Assembly (NCBI GenBank): GCA_963930645.1
Contig: OZ005648.1
Location: 196,203,304-196,267,303, forward strand
Source of the DNA: Salticus scenicus
Lineage: Eukaryota > Arthropoda > Arachnida > Araneae > Salticidae
Direction of reading: 5' to 3'
Length of the DNA stretch: 64,000 bases
Part shown: positions 44,461 to 55,876 of the stretch, in pieces
Layout of the letters: each line of letters begins with the position of its first letter
Numbering within the stretch: position 1 is the stretch's first letter
Program-made: the position numbers and the translations under genes
Notes under the pieces: generated by a model
What the model saw: only the letters and a program-made list of their open reading frames with translations
Told to the model about the DNA's origin: nothing
The model's database searches: none

Positions 44461-45311
44461 CTAAAACTTTTTAACCGGTACTTTTAGGCTTTTAATCCTG
44501 TGAATCTTTCGCTCAGGAGCCCCCACATCCTCACATAGGGAAGACCTACACAGTCGACGCTGGTTCTTGGAGTGTTTTTTCTCTCAGTGTTTGTCGCTTC
44601 TTCGATGGGGGTAACGCCCATGTTGTCAACGTTTGCTTTATTGGGCTCGTTTGCCAGCATTCACAAAAATAGTACTTTTAATGATTTCAAATTTTTATGA
44701 TAAAAACCATAAGTTGGGCTTTTACAGTGCAATTTTTTTTTAAGTAATTGAATATTATGTTAATATTTTCGGTCTGGGCGTTTTTAGCTAATGCTGTGGG
44801 TAGTATATTTTTCTTAAACTTAATATTTGAGAAAGTGCTTTATTTATTATACTACTAAATTTTCGCTTGTTACATAACAAGCGAAAAATTAGCAGCAGAA
44901 TAAAGCACTTTCTCAAACATTAAGTTTAAGAAAAATATACTACCCACAGCATTAGCTAAAAATAACGCTCAGACCGAAAATATGAACATAATATTCAATT
45001 ACTTAAAAAAAAAATCGGACTACAAAAACCCAACTTATGGTTTTTATCATAAAAATTTTAAATCATTAAAAATACTAATTCTCTGAATGCTGGCAACGAG
45101 CCTAGTAAAGCCAACGTAGACAGCATGGGCGTTTCCCCATCGAAGAAGCGACAAACACTGAGAGAAAAAACACTCCAAGAACCTACGTCGACTGTGTAGG
45201 TCTTCCCTATCTGAGGATGCGGGGGGTCCTGAGCGAAAGATTCACAGGATTAAAAGCCTAAAAGTAACGTTGGTTAAAAAGTTTTAGTACCTTCAGACTA
45301 TCATCTGCACC
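44440..45311. repeat. ~870-bp near-perfect palindrome
   Basis: Arms of about 433 and 437 bp meet at CTTGTTA-CA-TAACAAG (centre about 44873). The match is continuous, with scattered mismatches, out to GTGCAGAT...TCTGAAGGTAC on the left and GTACCTTCAGA...ATCTGCAC on the right. No ORF. It is likely a foldback element, and transcription through it would give a long hairpin RNA. Confidence 0.9.
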
Positions 45312-45483
45312 TGTGTAGCAGTCACCATCAGAATTTTTGCGTGTAAAAGTGATATTATAAATGGCGGTATCTAAGGGGTTATTTTTTTTAAATACCTTAG
45401 CTTAGATTTCCCTTAGATACCTCTTGGAGTTTATCAAATCCTTTTTACACTCGAAAATTCCGATGATGGCTGCTACATAGGTG
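45309..45483. mobile_element. Small palindromic MITE abutting the large palindrome
   Basis: The left end CACCTGTGTAGCAGTCACCA and the inverted right end CACCTATGTAGCAGCCATCA match over about 41 bp with a few mismatches. 175 bp. The target duplication is unclear because the left end merges with the palindrome arm. Confidence 0.6.
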
Positions 45484-46927
45484 TAACAAAGCAAAATATC
45501 CACAGTAGATGTAGATAGTACAAGAATTTTTCATCAGACATATAGTTTAACAAAAATACCACAGCATTGCCTAAAAACTGCCTAGGTCGAAAATATTAAC
45601 ATCAAATTTAATAATTAAAAAAAAAAAAAAAAAAGTTAATAATTTTTGCATAATTATTAGCTAAAAAAATTGTATAGTAAACACAGATGCATCCCGAAAT
45701 ATAATAACTTGAATTTGACTTTTTCACACGAGTTTTTATTCCTGTAAAATATAAACTGTAGAAGTTTTAGATCTTTTTAAAATTAATCTTTGAAAATAAA
45801 AAATAAAGCATGTTAAATGTAAGTCACATTTACTGTAATACATGAAAAATAAAAAAAATAAAAAACTATGTTTGTAAATATTTTATTTCTTATTTTCAAA
45901 GACAATTTAGTATAATTTATATCATATTAAAAATATAAACGAACATACTGAATGTGCAGAAAGAACATATTGAATTCAAAAAATAAGTAAATTAAAATAA
46001 TATTACAATTAAAAAAAAAAAAAAAAGACGAGATAAATTTTTCGAAATTTATTTATCGAATATTATTATAATTAAACATTCAATTGTAAAATATATCACT
46101 TTTCTTTTTTCCCAAAATAATGAAAATTATATTTTTTTCTCCATTAATTATTCCTAATAAATGTGAAATTTTTTTTAATGCCTAACCATCACTTTGTTTA
46201 ACAAAATAATAACGATGATAATAATAATAACAAAAAAGAAATTTTAATATATTTCAAATTTAAAACATAAGTGAAACATATACTTTTTTAAAATACGTAA
46301 ATCGCATATCCTCGATTTAAATATTTATTTAACATTTTTTTCTTTATATAAACATGTTTATAACTGCTTCAGAAAATAATAATAATAATAACAAAAATGT
46401 TTACACACCTCATGTATTACTTTTCTTCAGCTTAGAAGTTAGCAGGCAGACAGAAATGAAGCATCAAGAAAACTCATTTACACATATAATTTTTTTTTTT
46501 TTTAAATAAATAATGATTGTCTGCAAATGAGTCCAACTAATCATGTCTTTCTCGTCATATCTGAATATTCGCATTATTTCTTCTGCTACTTCAAACTCTA
46601 AACTTTTTCTTCTACAAAATTTTTGTCTAGTTTCCGTATTTATGAAATATCTTTGCAAAATAAATAAATAAAATGGGGGTAAATTGACACCTGCAAACTT
46701 ATTTATCGCGTAAATAAACAAAATATCTTCAATCTCAAAATAAATAAATAAAAATGAAAAGTAGTAAATCCACATACCACTTTACATTCATTCTACTGCT
46801 AAAAAGAAATATTTAAAATGGCTCTACATTATACAAAATTGCTGATTTTAATACTTGTAAAATTAAAATGAAATATTTAATATCTTTTTAACGAAAAATA
46901 GTAACGTATAAAAAGAAAAATGATAAT
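45484..46927. other. A+T-rich DNA, no gene
   Basis: 45.54-45.62 kb is a decayed copy of part of the palindrome arm (CCACAGCATT, CCTAAAAAC, GGTCGAAAATATTAACAT). The rest is very A+T-rich, with only low-complexity frames. Confidence 0.5.
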
Positions 46928-48290
46928 CTGGTGTGTCACTCACACGACTTTCTCTAACCCTGAAATTTAATAGTATAAATACAGGTTGGAGATAAGGAGG
47001 TAAGATAACGAGTACTGTCATGTAAAACTATGTTAAACAATTCAAATTAGGCTTCGGAAGAGTTTTATAGGATAATTAGTTCTGTGGTCAACACGTTTCA
47101 TTAATGCACCTACATTTATATAGAATTTAATTCCGTTATTAAAATTAAAAGTTTACTTAAAATAATACAGACAATTTTTACACGCAACATTCATTGAAAC
47201 TTTTCAATCTTGATCAAACTTTTCCCGTAACAAACTTCTATTAACTTCAAAATACAACATTTGGATCTCCTGAAATTATTCGTTTTTAAGTTATTCTAAG
47301 GGACACAGACAAAGATCAAACGTCAACAAACTTGACTACGGTAATCAGGAAGTCTCAGAATGTGTATATATAACAAAAACCAAGCGATGAATATTTAGCT
47401 TAAAACATACATTATTTACCATATCTCTATGAGGAATTTATTACAATTCCTTAACAACTTTTCTGGAAATGGTAAATTAATTAGTAAAGCACATACACTA
47501 ACAACAAATAACTAGTGTGTTGTAGCCACCACATGACTTTCTTCTATATTTTCCTATACAAATTCACTCAGTAAAAATAATTTATTAAAATTATTATTTA
47601 AAAAAAAATATCTTCCATGATAATGCAGACGATTTTCATATTAGAGAAGTCGTATAACACTAAAAATCAAAAAAAGTTCAATATTCTCAATATTACATTA
47701 AAAAAAAAAAATTTTTTTTGGTAAAAATGAAAAAAATTCATAACTTTATTTTAAATTATCGCAGATCGATGGTTCAACCATTCGTTTTAAAGGTATTGGC
47801 GAGCTCTTTTGAAAGATACCCATCATGAAAATGTACTCCCCTCGAGGGGGACTTCCACCGGCGAGGCTCCTACATACACAAAAAAAATTTCCCAGTTGAC
47901 CATCTCTATTACAAAAAATATATATTCGCTTCATTTGGTTTTGTGCAGTCTATAGATGGTAAACTCTACTTTCCTGCAATTTTCCCCATAGACGTAATTT
48001 ATTTGAATACTTTTGAGTGTCCCTGTACACGAACCATTTACTTTATCTCAACGAAAAGCTTAATGTAGCATCCCTATATGATACACATTTAGAATACCAA
48101 GTTTCGAATTTCTGCTTCTATTTGTTCTTGAGATATGCTGATAACAGACAGACACACACAGACAGACCATTCGCTAAAAACATGATTTTTGTATTCAGTG
48201 GACCTCAGAACATGTAAATATAACAAAAACTCACTTTCGAAAATTTGACTCTAAAATAATACTTTCTCTACCTTATGGGTAAGAGAAAGT
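46928..48290 (-). mobile_element. HINE-like element, family D copy 3, with nested C fragment
   Basis: The 3' end is at the left (CTGGTGTGTCACTCACACGA, then ACTTTCTCTAACCC). The 5' hairpin is at the right (ACTTTCTCTACC...GGTAAGAGAAAGT). It is interrupted at about 47512 by a family C fragment. Seven bases after its 5' end a second D copy begins head-to-tail. Confidence 0.65.
47512..47930 (-). mobile_element. Family C HINE fragment nested in a D element
   Basis: Starts (minus-strand 3' end) with CTAG at 47512-47515 followed by T, with the hairpin TTGTAGCCACCACA beside it and ACTTTCTTCTATATTTTCC inside it. The body matches the GATACCCATC / GGCGAGCTC blocks of C copy 3. The 5' end is lost. Confidence 0.6.
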
Positions 48291-48297
48291 AAATAAT

Positions 48298-49286
48298 CTG
48301 GTGTGTCACTCACACGACTTTCTCTTACCGTGAAATTTAATACTATAAATACAGATTGGAGATTAAGAGGTAAGATAACGAGTACTGTTATGTAAACCTA
48401 TGTTAAACAAATCAAATTAGGCTTTGGAAAAGTTTTATATGATAATTATTTCTGTATGAGGGGGGGGGGCTACCGCCCCCCTCACCCCGTTTCATTAATG
48501 CACCTACATTTATGTAGAATTTAATTCGGTTATTAAAAAAATAATTATGTTATTAAAATTTAAAAAAATTATCTTTTATGATAATGCAGAGGATTTCCAT
48601 ATTAGAGAAGTAGTATAACACTAAATATTAAAAAAAAAAAGCTTCCATTTTAATCTCAATATTTAAAAAAAAAAAAAAAAATCTTTTTTTTTTTTTTTTT
48701 TTTTTTTTTCGTTAAAGGTAAAAAAATCGATAATTTTGTTTTAAATTATCACAGATTTATAGTTCAACCATTCGCTTTAAAGATATTGGCGAGCTCTTTT
48801 GAAAGATACCCATCATAAAAATTTACTCCCCTCATGGGTGGGCCTTCCCCCCAAGGGGGGGGGGGAGGCGATGCTCCTACATACACAAAATTTTTTCCCC
48901 AGTTGACTATCTCCAGTACATAAAATATTTTTTCGTTTCATTTGATTTAGTGCAGTCTATAGATGATAAACTCTACTTACCTGCAGTTTTCCCCACAGAC
49001 GTAATGTATTTGAATACTATTGAGTGTCCCTGTACACGAACCATTTGCTTCATCTCAACGGAAATCTTACTGTAGCATCCCTATATGATACACATTTAGA
49101 ATACCGAGTTTGAAAATTCTGCTACTATTTGTTCTTGAGATAGCTAATAACAGACACACAGACCATTCGCTAAAAACATGATTTTCGTATTCAGGGAACC
49201 TCAAAACATGTAAATATAACAAAGACTCACTTTCGAAAATTTTACCCTAAAACAATACTTTCTCTACCTTATGGGTAAGAGAAAGT
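48298..49286 (-). mobile_element. HINE-like element, family D copy 4, tandem to copy 3
   Basis: Same ends as copy 3. It also carries the inner part of the nested C fragment (TTGGCGAGCTCTTTTGAAAG, GATACCCATCAT), so copies 3 and 4 descend from one duplicated D+C structure. The section corresponding to 47.15-47.6 kb is deleted. A CCCC/GGGG-rich stretch at 48.46-48.49 kb marks a palindromic block. Confidence 0.65.
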
Positions 49287-49352
49287 AAAAATGCTGCGTC
49301 ACATTTTATTAAGATTAAATTATTATTATTATTATTAACGTAGTTGTTGAAA

Positions 49353-49384
<32 letters not shown>

Positions 49385-50599
49385 CTATAGCTGTAAATAC
49401 ATGTTCTAACAATTTACGAACTACGATGATATGAAAATAAAATAAACAAACAGTATATATATATGTACTCGTAATACTTTTATAGCATATATTTAAGTAA
49501 AGCAGAAAAAAAGTAAATAAATAAATAAAGAATAAGGATATTGGGAAATAGACATAAACGAATGCTAATTTGTGATACATATTATTAACAATGTCAATAT
49601 AACAATGATACATAGACTTTAAAGTACAACCTAAGAAAATTTAAAGTTTTCAGTAAGTATTAGCAAACTTACCTATCTAGACTTTATAAATATGGAACTA
49701 AAGCGCCATTTTTTTTAATGTCGCAACAAGAAATCTGTCCTTTTTTTTTCGTTTGAATGAATGGCAGATAGAGAGTACGTAATTGCATGGCATTATTTCA
49801 CTTTAATTATTCACAGTAATATGAAAATCAAAATTTTTTTTACAGTGTAACAAATTACAAATCAAGATCTCTTGATTACTTTACTGTCAGTTTACGAGTT
49901 TACGTTACAATGCATTTAGCGGAAGCAGTAGCAAACGTTTAAAAGTTTCGGTTTGAAGTTTGAAGCTCATTTGTTCTTATTCGCGCATCTGAATCACCTG
50001 ACAGTTTGACGTCATAGTAAAGGTCGAAACAGGAAATTGAAGAACTGATACAGAAGCCACTAATGTGCAGATTATATAGTTTAAATGCAGAAAACTCTTG
50101 ATTCCGCAATTTAACAGAGCATTTTAGTTAATCTTCACATTAACGAATTTCGAGCTTTAAGGGTAACATTTGTACTAATTAATTGCTTTTCCTTTTTTAA
50201 CAATTGCTGCTACATTAAATAAATAATTCAAAAATTATTTAAATTCGACCTCTGTAAGTGACAAAATAAGATTTTTTAAAATACAAATTATGAATTTATA
50301 AATAATATTATAGATAATAAATATTATCATAAATAAATAATAATAATAATAAATGATATTAATGATATAAATTAAAAAATGATATTAATGATAATAACAA
50401 TAAAAAAAAAAAAAAAAAAAAAAAAAACAGCTTACTTTTACCAATATTCCATACAATAAATTTTGTAACATGTTATACAACATATCTCAATATTTTTGAA
50501 AATCTACTACTGTTTTAAATTTTAAATCACAGCTTTGATATTATTTATTCATTTATTTATTTTATTTATTTATTTATTTTTAATTTAGTAACAGATAGT
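49287..50599. other. A+T-rich DNA, no gene
   Basis: A T-run lies at 49352-49381 and an A-run at 50402-50426. The TATATA and AAT/ATTT tracts give only low-complexity frames. Confidence 0.5.
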
Positions 50600-51342
50600 A
50601 ATAACCTACCTAATCAGGATGACTGTTAATTTTCCTGTAATAACCACGTAATACATGATAAAGCATATTTAAAATGGTTTTAGGTAACAATTTTCAAGAA
50701 AATCGTTAGAGCCGTTTTTGAGATACCAACTTTTATCAAAACTTGGCATATTCAATTAATGACCGGAAAACAATAATTACATACAAAAGTATACATAAAA
50801 GGGAGTTATTATGGCGAGTTTGAAAAAAAAAAATACGTACAGCCGTTTTCAAAGAAACGCACTTGCAAAACCTGAATTTCAGCTATTTATACAGGGTGCC
50901 TATCAATTTTCCTCAACTAACCAATTATATCTTTAGAAAGGCCATCTAATAGAGTGTTTACAGAGAAACTTTGAAGAAAATCGTTAGAGCCGTTTTTTGA
51001 GATACGGACTTATAGTCCTACTTCCGGTTTCCGATGTCCCACTTCCGGTTTCCCAGTTTTCACCAAAATTTGGAAAATTCACTTGTTTACCAGACCTGTC
51101 TCAATTCTGAAGTTTCGTAGTTCTATCTTTATTAGTTTCGGAGATATGATAGTCAGAAGATTCCCCACACACATACACGCACACACGCACACACGTACAC
51201 ACATACACTGAACAATTGCCAAAAACCACTTTTTTGGACTCAGGAGACCTTAAAACATGTAAACTAGGTAAAATTTCGATATCGAATTTTTGGACCGAAT
51301 ACAATACTTCCATTACCTATGGTAGTCGGGTAATGGAAGTAA
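50600..51342 (-). mobile_element. Possible HINE-like element, family E, 3' end not found
   Basis: The right end is the hairpin ACTTCCATTACC...GGGTAATGGAAGT followed by AAAAATT, like the 5' hairpins of families C and D but with another sequence. Inside are a CA/CG-rich tract (51.17-51.21 kb) and two related blocks with AAAATCGTTAGAGCCGTTTTT (about 50.70 and 50.98 kb). No subterminal partner of the hairpin is visible at the left. Confidence 0.4.
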
Positions 51343-51414
51343 AAATTCTTTGGATATTATTATTTGATGATGTTATAAAAATCTTCCAAAAAATTAAAAA
51401 GCGAATTAAAGATA

Positions 51415-51809
51415 GAATGCAGATTTTTTTTTTTTTTTTTTTTTTTTTTCTTTGAAATGTCTGCATTTTGTTATTAAAATTTAATCATGATATGAAAATC
51501 TGTTCATTAAAGTGAAGATAGAATTCAGATTTTCTTTTGTCTGCATATTGTTGGTGAAATTGAATGGTGTTTTGAAATCTGTAAATTAAATTGAAGATAG
51601 ATTGCAGGTTTTTTTTTGTTTGTCTTCAAAATATCTGCATTGTGTTGGTGAACTTTAATGATGATATGAAAATCTCCAAAAACTCTGCAGAATCAATTGA
51701 AGATTAAATGCAATTTTTTAATGTCTTCAAAGAATCTGCAGAATTTTTACAAATATCTGCACGTTTTATTTATTTTTTGCAGACATGCTAGAGATTTTTT
51801 TTAGCTGGG
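51415..51809. repeat. Subterminal TCTGCA-rich repeats, right
   Basis: Loosely repeated ~85-bp blocks with GATATGAAAATCT and TTGAAGAT...TGCA motifs, in inverse orientation to the left subterminal block. They end at the AGCTGGG terminus. Confidence 0.55.
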
Positions 51810-51811
51810 TA

Positions 51812-52193
51812 CTTTGTACTGTATTATGATTTATTATATGATATAAACAAGTTATATTTTAATACATGAAATAAAACTATTTATTTGTTAGATCTAAGCA
51901 ATTTTTTAATAAAAATATGTATTCTGCATTGAGTTATTCCACCTTCATATGGAATTACTGCTTTAATGTGCAATGGCACACTGTTTAAAATTTCTATAAA
52001 TTTAATGTAAATATTTATCCAGAGTCTCTGTAAATTTACAGTAATTCTTAGTTAAAAGTCAATAATCGAGATTCTCAATCTTTATTCTGTATTTTTACGT
52101 AATCTTATTATTAAATTTTTTAATTAAAATTAAAAATGACTGTTTCTATTTCAGAAAAAGCATTCGAAGTCCGAAATATATTCTCACAATTAA
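51812..52193. other. A+T-rich DNA, no feature seen
   Basis: No credible ORF or repeat end. Confidence 0.5.
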
Positions 52194-52975
52194 TTAAATA
52201 AATTGATATTTGCTATTAAAATGAATGTATAAAATATGTTTTTTAACATCTCTGTTTATTTTTCTCTGTAATTTTACGTAAGACTTAAGATAATAGAATA
52301 CACAGAGTTTTCTGTTGAAAATTTTATCAGTGCATAGTATTATGCAGTGTTTTAATATAATTATAATATCAGAATTTTCTCTGAGCCAAATAACATAAAT
52401 AATTTTTTCTAGTCCTTGCAGAGTTGTAGGCTGCAATTTTTGAATCTTCGCCCCTTTCCCGCGCTTTTTTATGGACTAAACATTTTCGAACGGAGTGAGA
52501 TTAGGACTATTTCCAAGTCTGATGAAAAAGAAATTCTACGATATCTTTTGGGGGATTTAACTTAAAATTAAAAAAGTTATGATTTCTTACAGAATTATAG
52601 GTGCTCATGGGATAGGATAGGTAGTTTTAACAATTTGAATCGAATAAACGCACCACAGACGCCTTTTAGTATGGTGCAATATCATCTTGAAATTCTCTTT
52701 GCGGGAAAGTCTGAGATACCTTCAAAATCGTCGGTCAGGCACCGTTTTTATAATGGCCGCGTTTTATTTTGAGTTTCTATTGAGCATAAAAATTTGCCCG
52801 ACTCATTGAAAATTTATACACCTCCGTACCACAATGTACGGAGAATGTGTCACTGTTTTATGAATGCAATTTTCAATAATTTGGTCACATTTTTATCAAC
52901 TTACTAGTTTTTTTTTTTTTTTATCAGCCCAAAATAAAATAAACTTGGACTCATCAGAGAAAAACAGTTCGGCCT
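52194..52975 (-). pseudogene. Tc1-like transposase remnant
   Basis: On the minus strand, in different frames: the first catalytic motif FSDESKF (about 52.96 kb), the second as DDIAPY (about 52.68 kb), the third as GNSPNLTPFENV (about 52.51 kb), then a C-terminal piece with LQGLEKIIYVIW (52436 downward). Frames change at least twice and stops intervene. No TIRs recognised. An older remnant than the Tc1 at 28.4 kb, from a different lineage. Confidence 0.65.
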
Positions 52976-54639
52976 AATAATTAACTAATATATTTTTTTA
53001 ATTTTTGGTCAACTGAAGTCTTGTTTTTTTTAATTCTTTTCCTTGGTAATGTTTTTTTTTTTTTTTTTTTTTTCAGATCTTCTTGTTTTTAACATGCTTT
53101 GTTTAATTGTTCCTGCATTGTTTTTGAAGAAATTATTTTGCTACGCACTTTTTTAAATCTTTTCTAAGTTATGAGCAAGTACAAATCGGCTTTTTTAAAC
53201 TTTTGTTTCTTAACTTGCCATCATCTCGTTTGGATGGGCAACATGGTCGCCTAAAGACACATTTTCCGTTTAAACAGCCAAAAATTTTATATCTTCCTAA
53301 AAATCATCTCAGGAATATTTCGTTAACATTTAAGTAATTTGTCATCTCACGTATTAAAATATTTTTTGACTTTCATTCTAAAATTAATACTTTTTGTGGC
53401 ACCGTTAAATGCCTTATACTTGCCATTTTTGAAATACTTTCTAAAATTATAATTTTCCTGACAGTTGCATTTTATTTTTAACACTGGGCTCAATCCTAAA
53501 GTGTACGTGGAAGGCCACGTGATAAAATCTGTTCGAAAATTTGCTTTTTAAATGATAAAATTGGCGGTTGCAAAAAGAGAAGAGGAAAATATCCAAGTGC
53601 GGCTTTTTTTTTTTTTTTTTCGGTCGCTTAGTATATATTAAAAAAAAAATCAAGGCTGTTATTATACTTAAAAGTTTATCGAAATTATTCAGCCAAATTC
53701 AACCTACAACACGCCTTGAAACTGATCAATTTTGATCAAACTTATCAAGTGACACGCGCATATGAGCTTCAAAGTAACAAAATTGAATTAAATTATGTGT
53801 ATCCTTTATAAGCTTGTAACTCTAACATATTTTGTTTTATTTACTATGATTTTTGAGATCATGAGGGGTTTTCCCCAAAAAACAACCTTTGGAAAGTGGT
53901 TGAAATAATTGGATCTACAAATTAATTACACAGCATGTGAAAAACCCCTTAAGAAATTTCAACTTTTAAAAAATAACTAAAATCAAGCTCGTTCTTTTTC
54001 GTGCAATTCACTTAATTTTTGTTCTATTCAAATGCAATTTTGATGAAAGTTGCCCAATAGTTGCTTTCAACCTATGCAATAAAAAATATTTTACTTTTCG
54101 CACATGGGCAGTATAAACGTTTTTCATAAAAATGTTCATATTTCATGAGATATTTAAAATATTTGTATCCGATTGTAGTATATTGTTTTAAAAGTGTTTT
54201 TTCAACTTATCTGAAAGTGGGAATAATTTTCGTTAAAAACTCTGTATATTATAAATAAAAAACATGTTGATTTTTTTTTTTTTTTTTTTTTTTTGAGTTT
54301 TAAAATAAATGCTTATATCTCCTTTATTTAACATGCTATCATCACACAAATTCATCCACGATGTGAACTGGGTCTGTGTTAACATATCCTAAAGTTACAG
54401 CTCATTTCATTAACTTAACGATACAGGATGATCACAAACATTATTAATTTACTCAATTTCTTTCCACCCCCCCACCCCCCCTAATTGCTGTCTTAAATCA
54501 ATCTTCACTGAAAAACATGAGGAAGACCCAGTTCTTTAAACACCCAATGTTTGAAAACATTTCATTGAGAGATAAGGATTTAGTTTGAAAAAAAAAAACT
54601 GATCGTTTCCAATTATTGCTAAACTTTTAAACAGGGGTG
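52976..54639. other. A+T-rich DNA, possible decayed transposon and HINE pieces
   Basis: 53.72-53.83 kb (TTGATCAAACTTATCAAGTG...) resembles a family D internal block. T-runs lie at 53.05, 53.61 and 54.27 kb, and a C-run at 54.47 kb. No gene. Confidence 0.45.
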
Positions 54640-54752
54640 TAAGTTTCGTGTTTAGGGAGCCTAAGTACTTGTAAATATAACAAAAACATATTTTCGAAAA
54701 TTTGACATAAAAACATTACTTTCTCTGCTCTATATGGGTAAGAGAAAGTAAA
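54640..54752 (-). mobile_element. Family D HINE fragment (5' hairpin end)
   Basis: TTGTAAATATAACAAAAAC, then a TTTGAC block and the hairpin ACTTTCTCTGC...ATGGGTAAGAGAAAGT at the right, as in the D copies. Only the 5' end survives. Confidence 0.6.
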
Positions 54753-54945
54753 AATGGGGAATGTTATTTGATTTCCAATATCTAAACTAGAATGTTTGGC
54801 GTTTTCTCACGTTTTGTACACAAAGAAAAAAGCACTTAAAGATTTATCAGAAATAGGCAATTTATATTTAATAATAGCTTTGGAAAAAAATTAAAAACAT
54901 AAAAATCATATGAAAGTGTGGTTTATATATCATTGTTTATAAATA

Positions 54946-54968
54946 CAAAGTCTGTTCAGAAAGTAATG

Positions 54969-55003
<35 letters not shown>

Positions 55004-55874
55004 CCAAGCAGAATGCCTAAGGGGCAAAGTTAGCGTGTGGTGTAGGTGGTGAAGACTGTCTGCAACAGATTCTGGTAGAAGTCAGCTTGTTTTGAGCCTT
55101 TAGAGCGCGCAGATCGTTCATGAAGCAGACACATGCTTGAAAGTGGCGTTAGGCGTTTAGAATTCAGCAGAGTATCAAGCAATGATACACCATAAAGATT
55201 TGTGTAAAATTAAACAAATCGGCTACTGAGACGACCTGTATAAGAAGCCAATGGGAAGTATTCTTTGTCTAAAAATCAAGTGTTTAAGTGACACAAAGCT
55301 TTCAAAGACGAAAGAGAGAACGTCGATGACGAACAAAGTGCTGGACTTCCAACAAGTTCTTAAACTGCAGGCAATGGGACTAAAATTAAGACACTTTTGG
55401 ATTATGGTCGTCAGATGAGTGTCCGAATGATTGCGGAGACGTTGGGACATCAGAAAATTTATTGTGCATCAAATTGTCACAGAGGAATTTCAAATGTGGA
55501 AAATTCGTGTCAAGCTCCTGGCTCAGTTCCCAGCAAAACACAGCATCGCAACGCTGCACCAAACATCGTACAGCTTCTATCTGTCATTTCCGGAGTTTTT
55601 TCTATTCCTAAGGTTAAAGTCCAGCTTAAAAAAATACTTTTGAGGTTGTTTTTAATCATTTTGACAGTCTGAAGAACTTGCAGAGAAATGTAACCCGCGT
55701 TCTGAACAGCATTCAAGTTGAAGACTTCTATGTGGCATCAATGGATGATAGTCTCTAGCAATTGTGTATTAATGCAGGAGGAGACTATTTTGAAGAATAT
55801 TAAGTGTCTACAAAATTATCTTCAAATAAATTAATTTTGCGAAATCAATCTCATTACTTTCTTCACAGACTTTC
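54946..55874 (+). mobile_element. mariner element, internally deleted
   Basis: TIRs CAAAGTCTGTTCAGAAAGTA and, inverted, GAAAGTCTGTGAAGAAAGTA, flanked by TA at 54944-54945 and 55875-55876. 929 bp against about 1.3 kb for a full mariner. A T-run follows the left TIR. Confidence 0.75.
55131..55803 (+). pseudogene. mariner transposase remnant
   Basis: Pieces in shifting frames: an N-terminal HTH (IKFCVKLNKS near 55.2 kb; a VDDEQSAGLP-like linker; MSVRMIAETLGHQK near 55.41 kb), then a jump to the C-terminal part. There AKHSIATLHQ and SFPEFFLF mark the position of the third catalytic residue, and CINAGGDYFEE ends it near 55.80 kb. The middle of the catalytic domain with the first two aspartates is deleted, and several stops are present. 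Resembles SETMAR/irritans-type mariners. Confidence 0.65.
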
Positions 55875-55876
55875 TA

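Larger units (their letters stand above)
44199..51809. mobile_element. Candidate 7.6 kb TIR-bounded composite element, no transposase seen
   Basis: The left end is CCCAGCTAAAAAATGTCTGC. The right end, inverted, is CCCAGCTAAAAAAAATCTC followed after a few bases by ATGTCTGCA. Both are flanked by TA (44197-44198, 51810-51811). Just inside both ends lie blocks rich in TCTGCAGA-type motifs in opposite orientation, like subterminal transposase-binding repeats. The body holds the large palindrome, a MITE, HINEs and a further repeat. Whether this is one element or two related ends is not proved. Confidence 0.5.
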
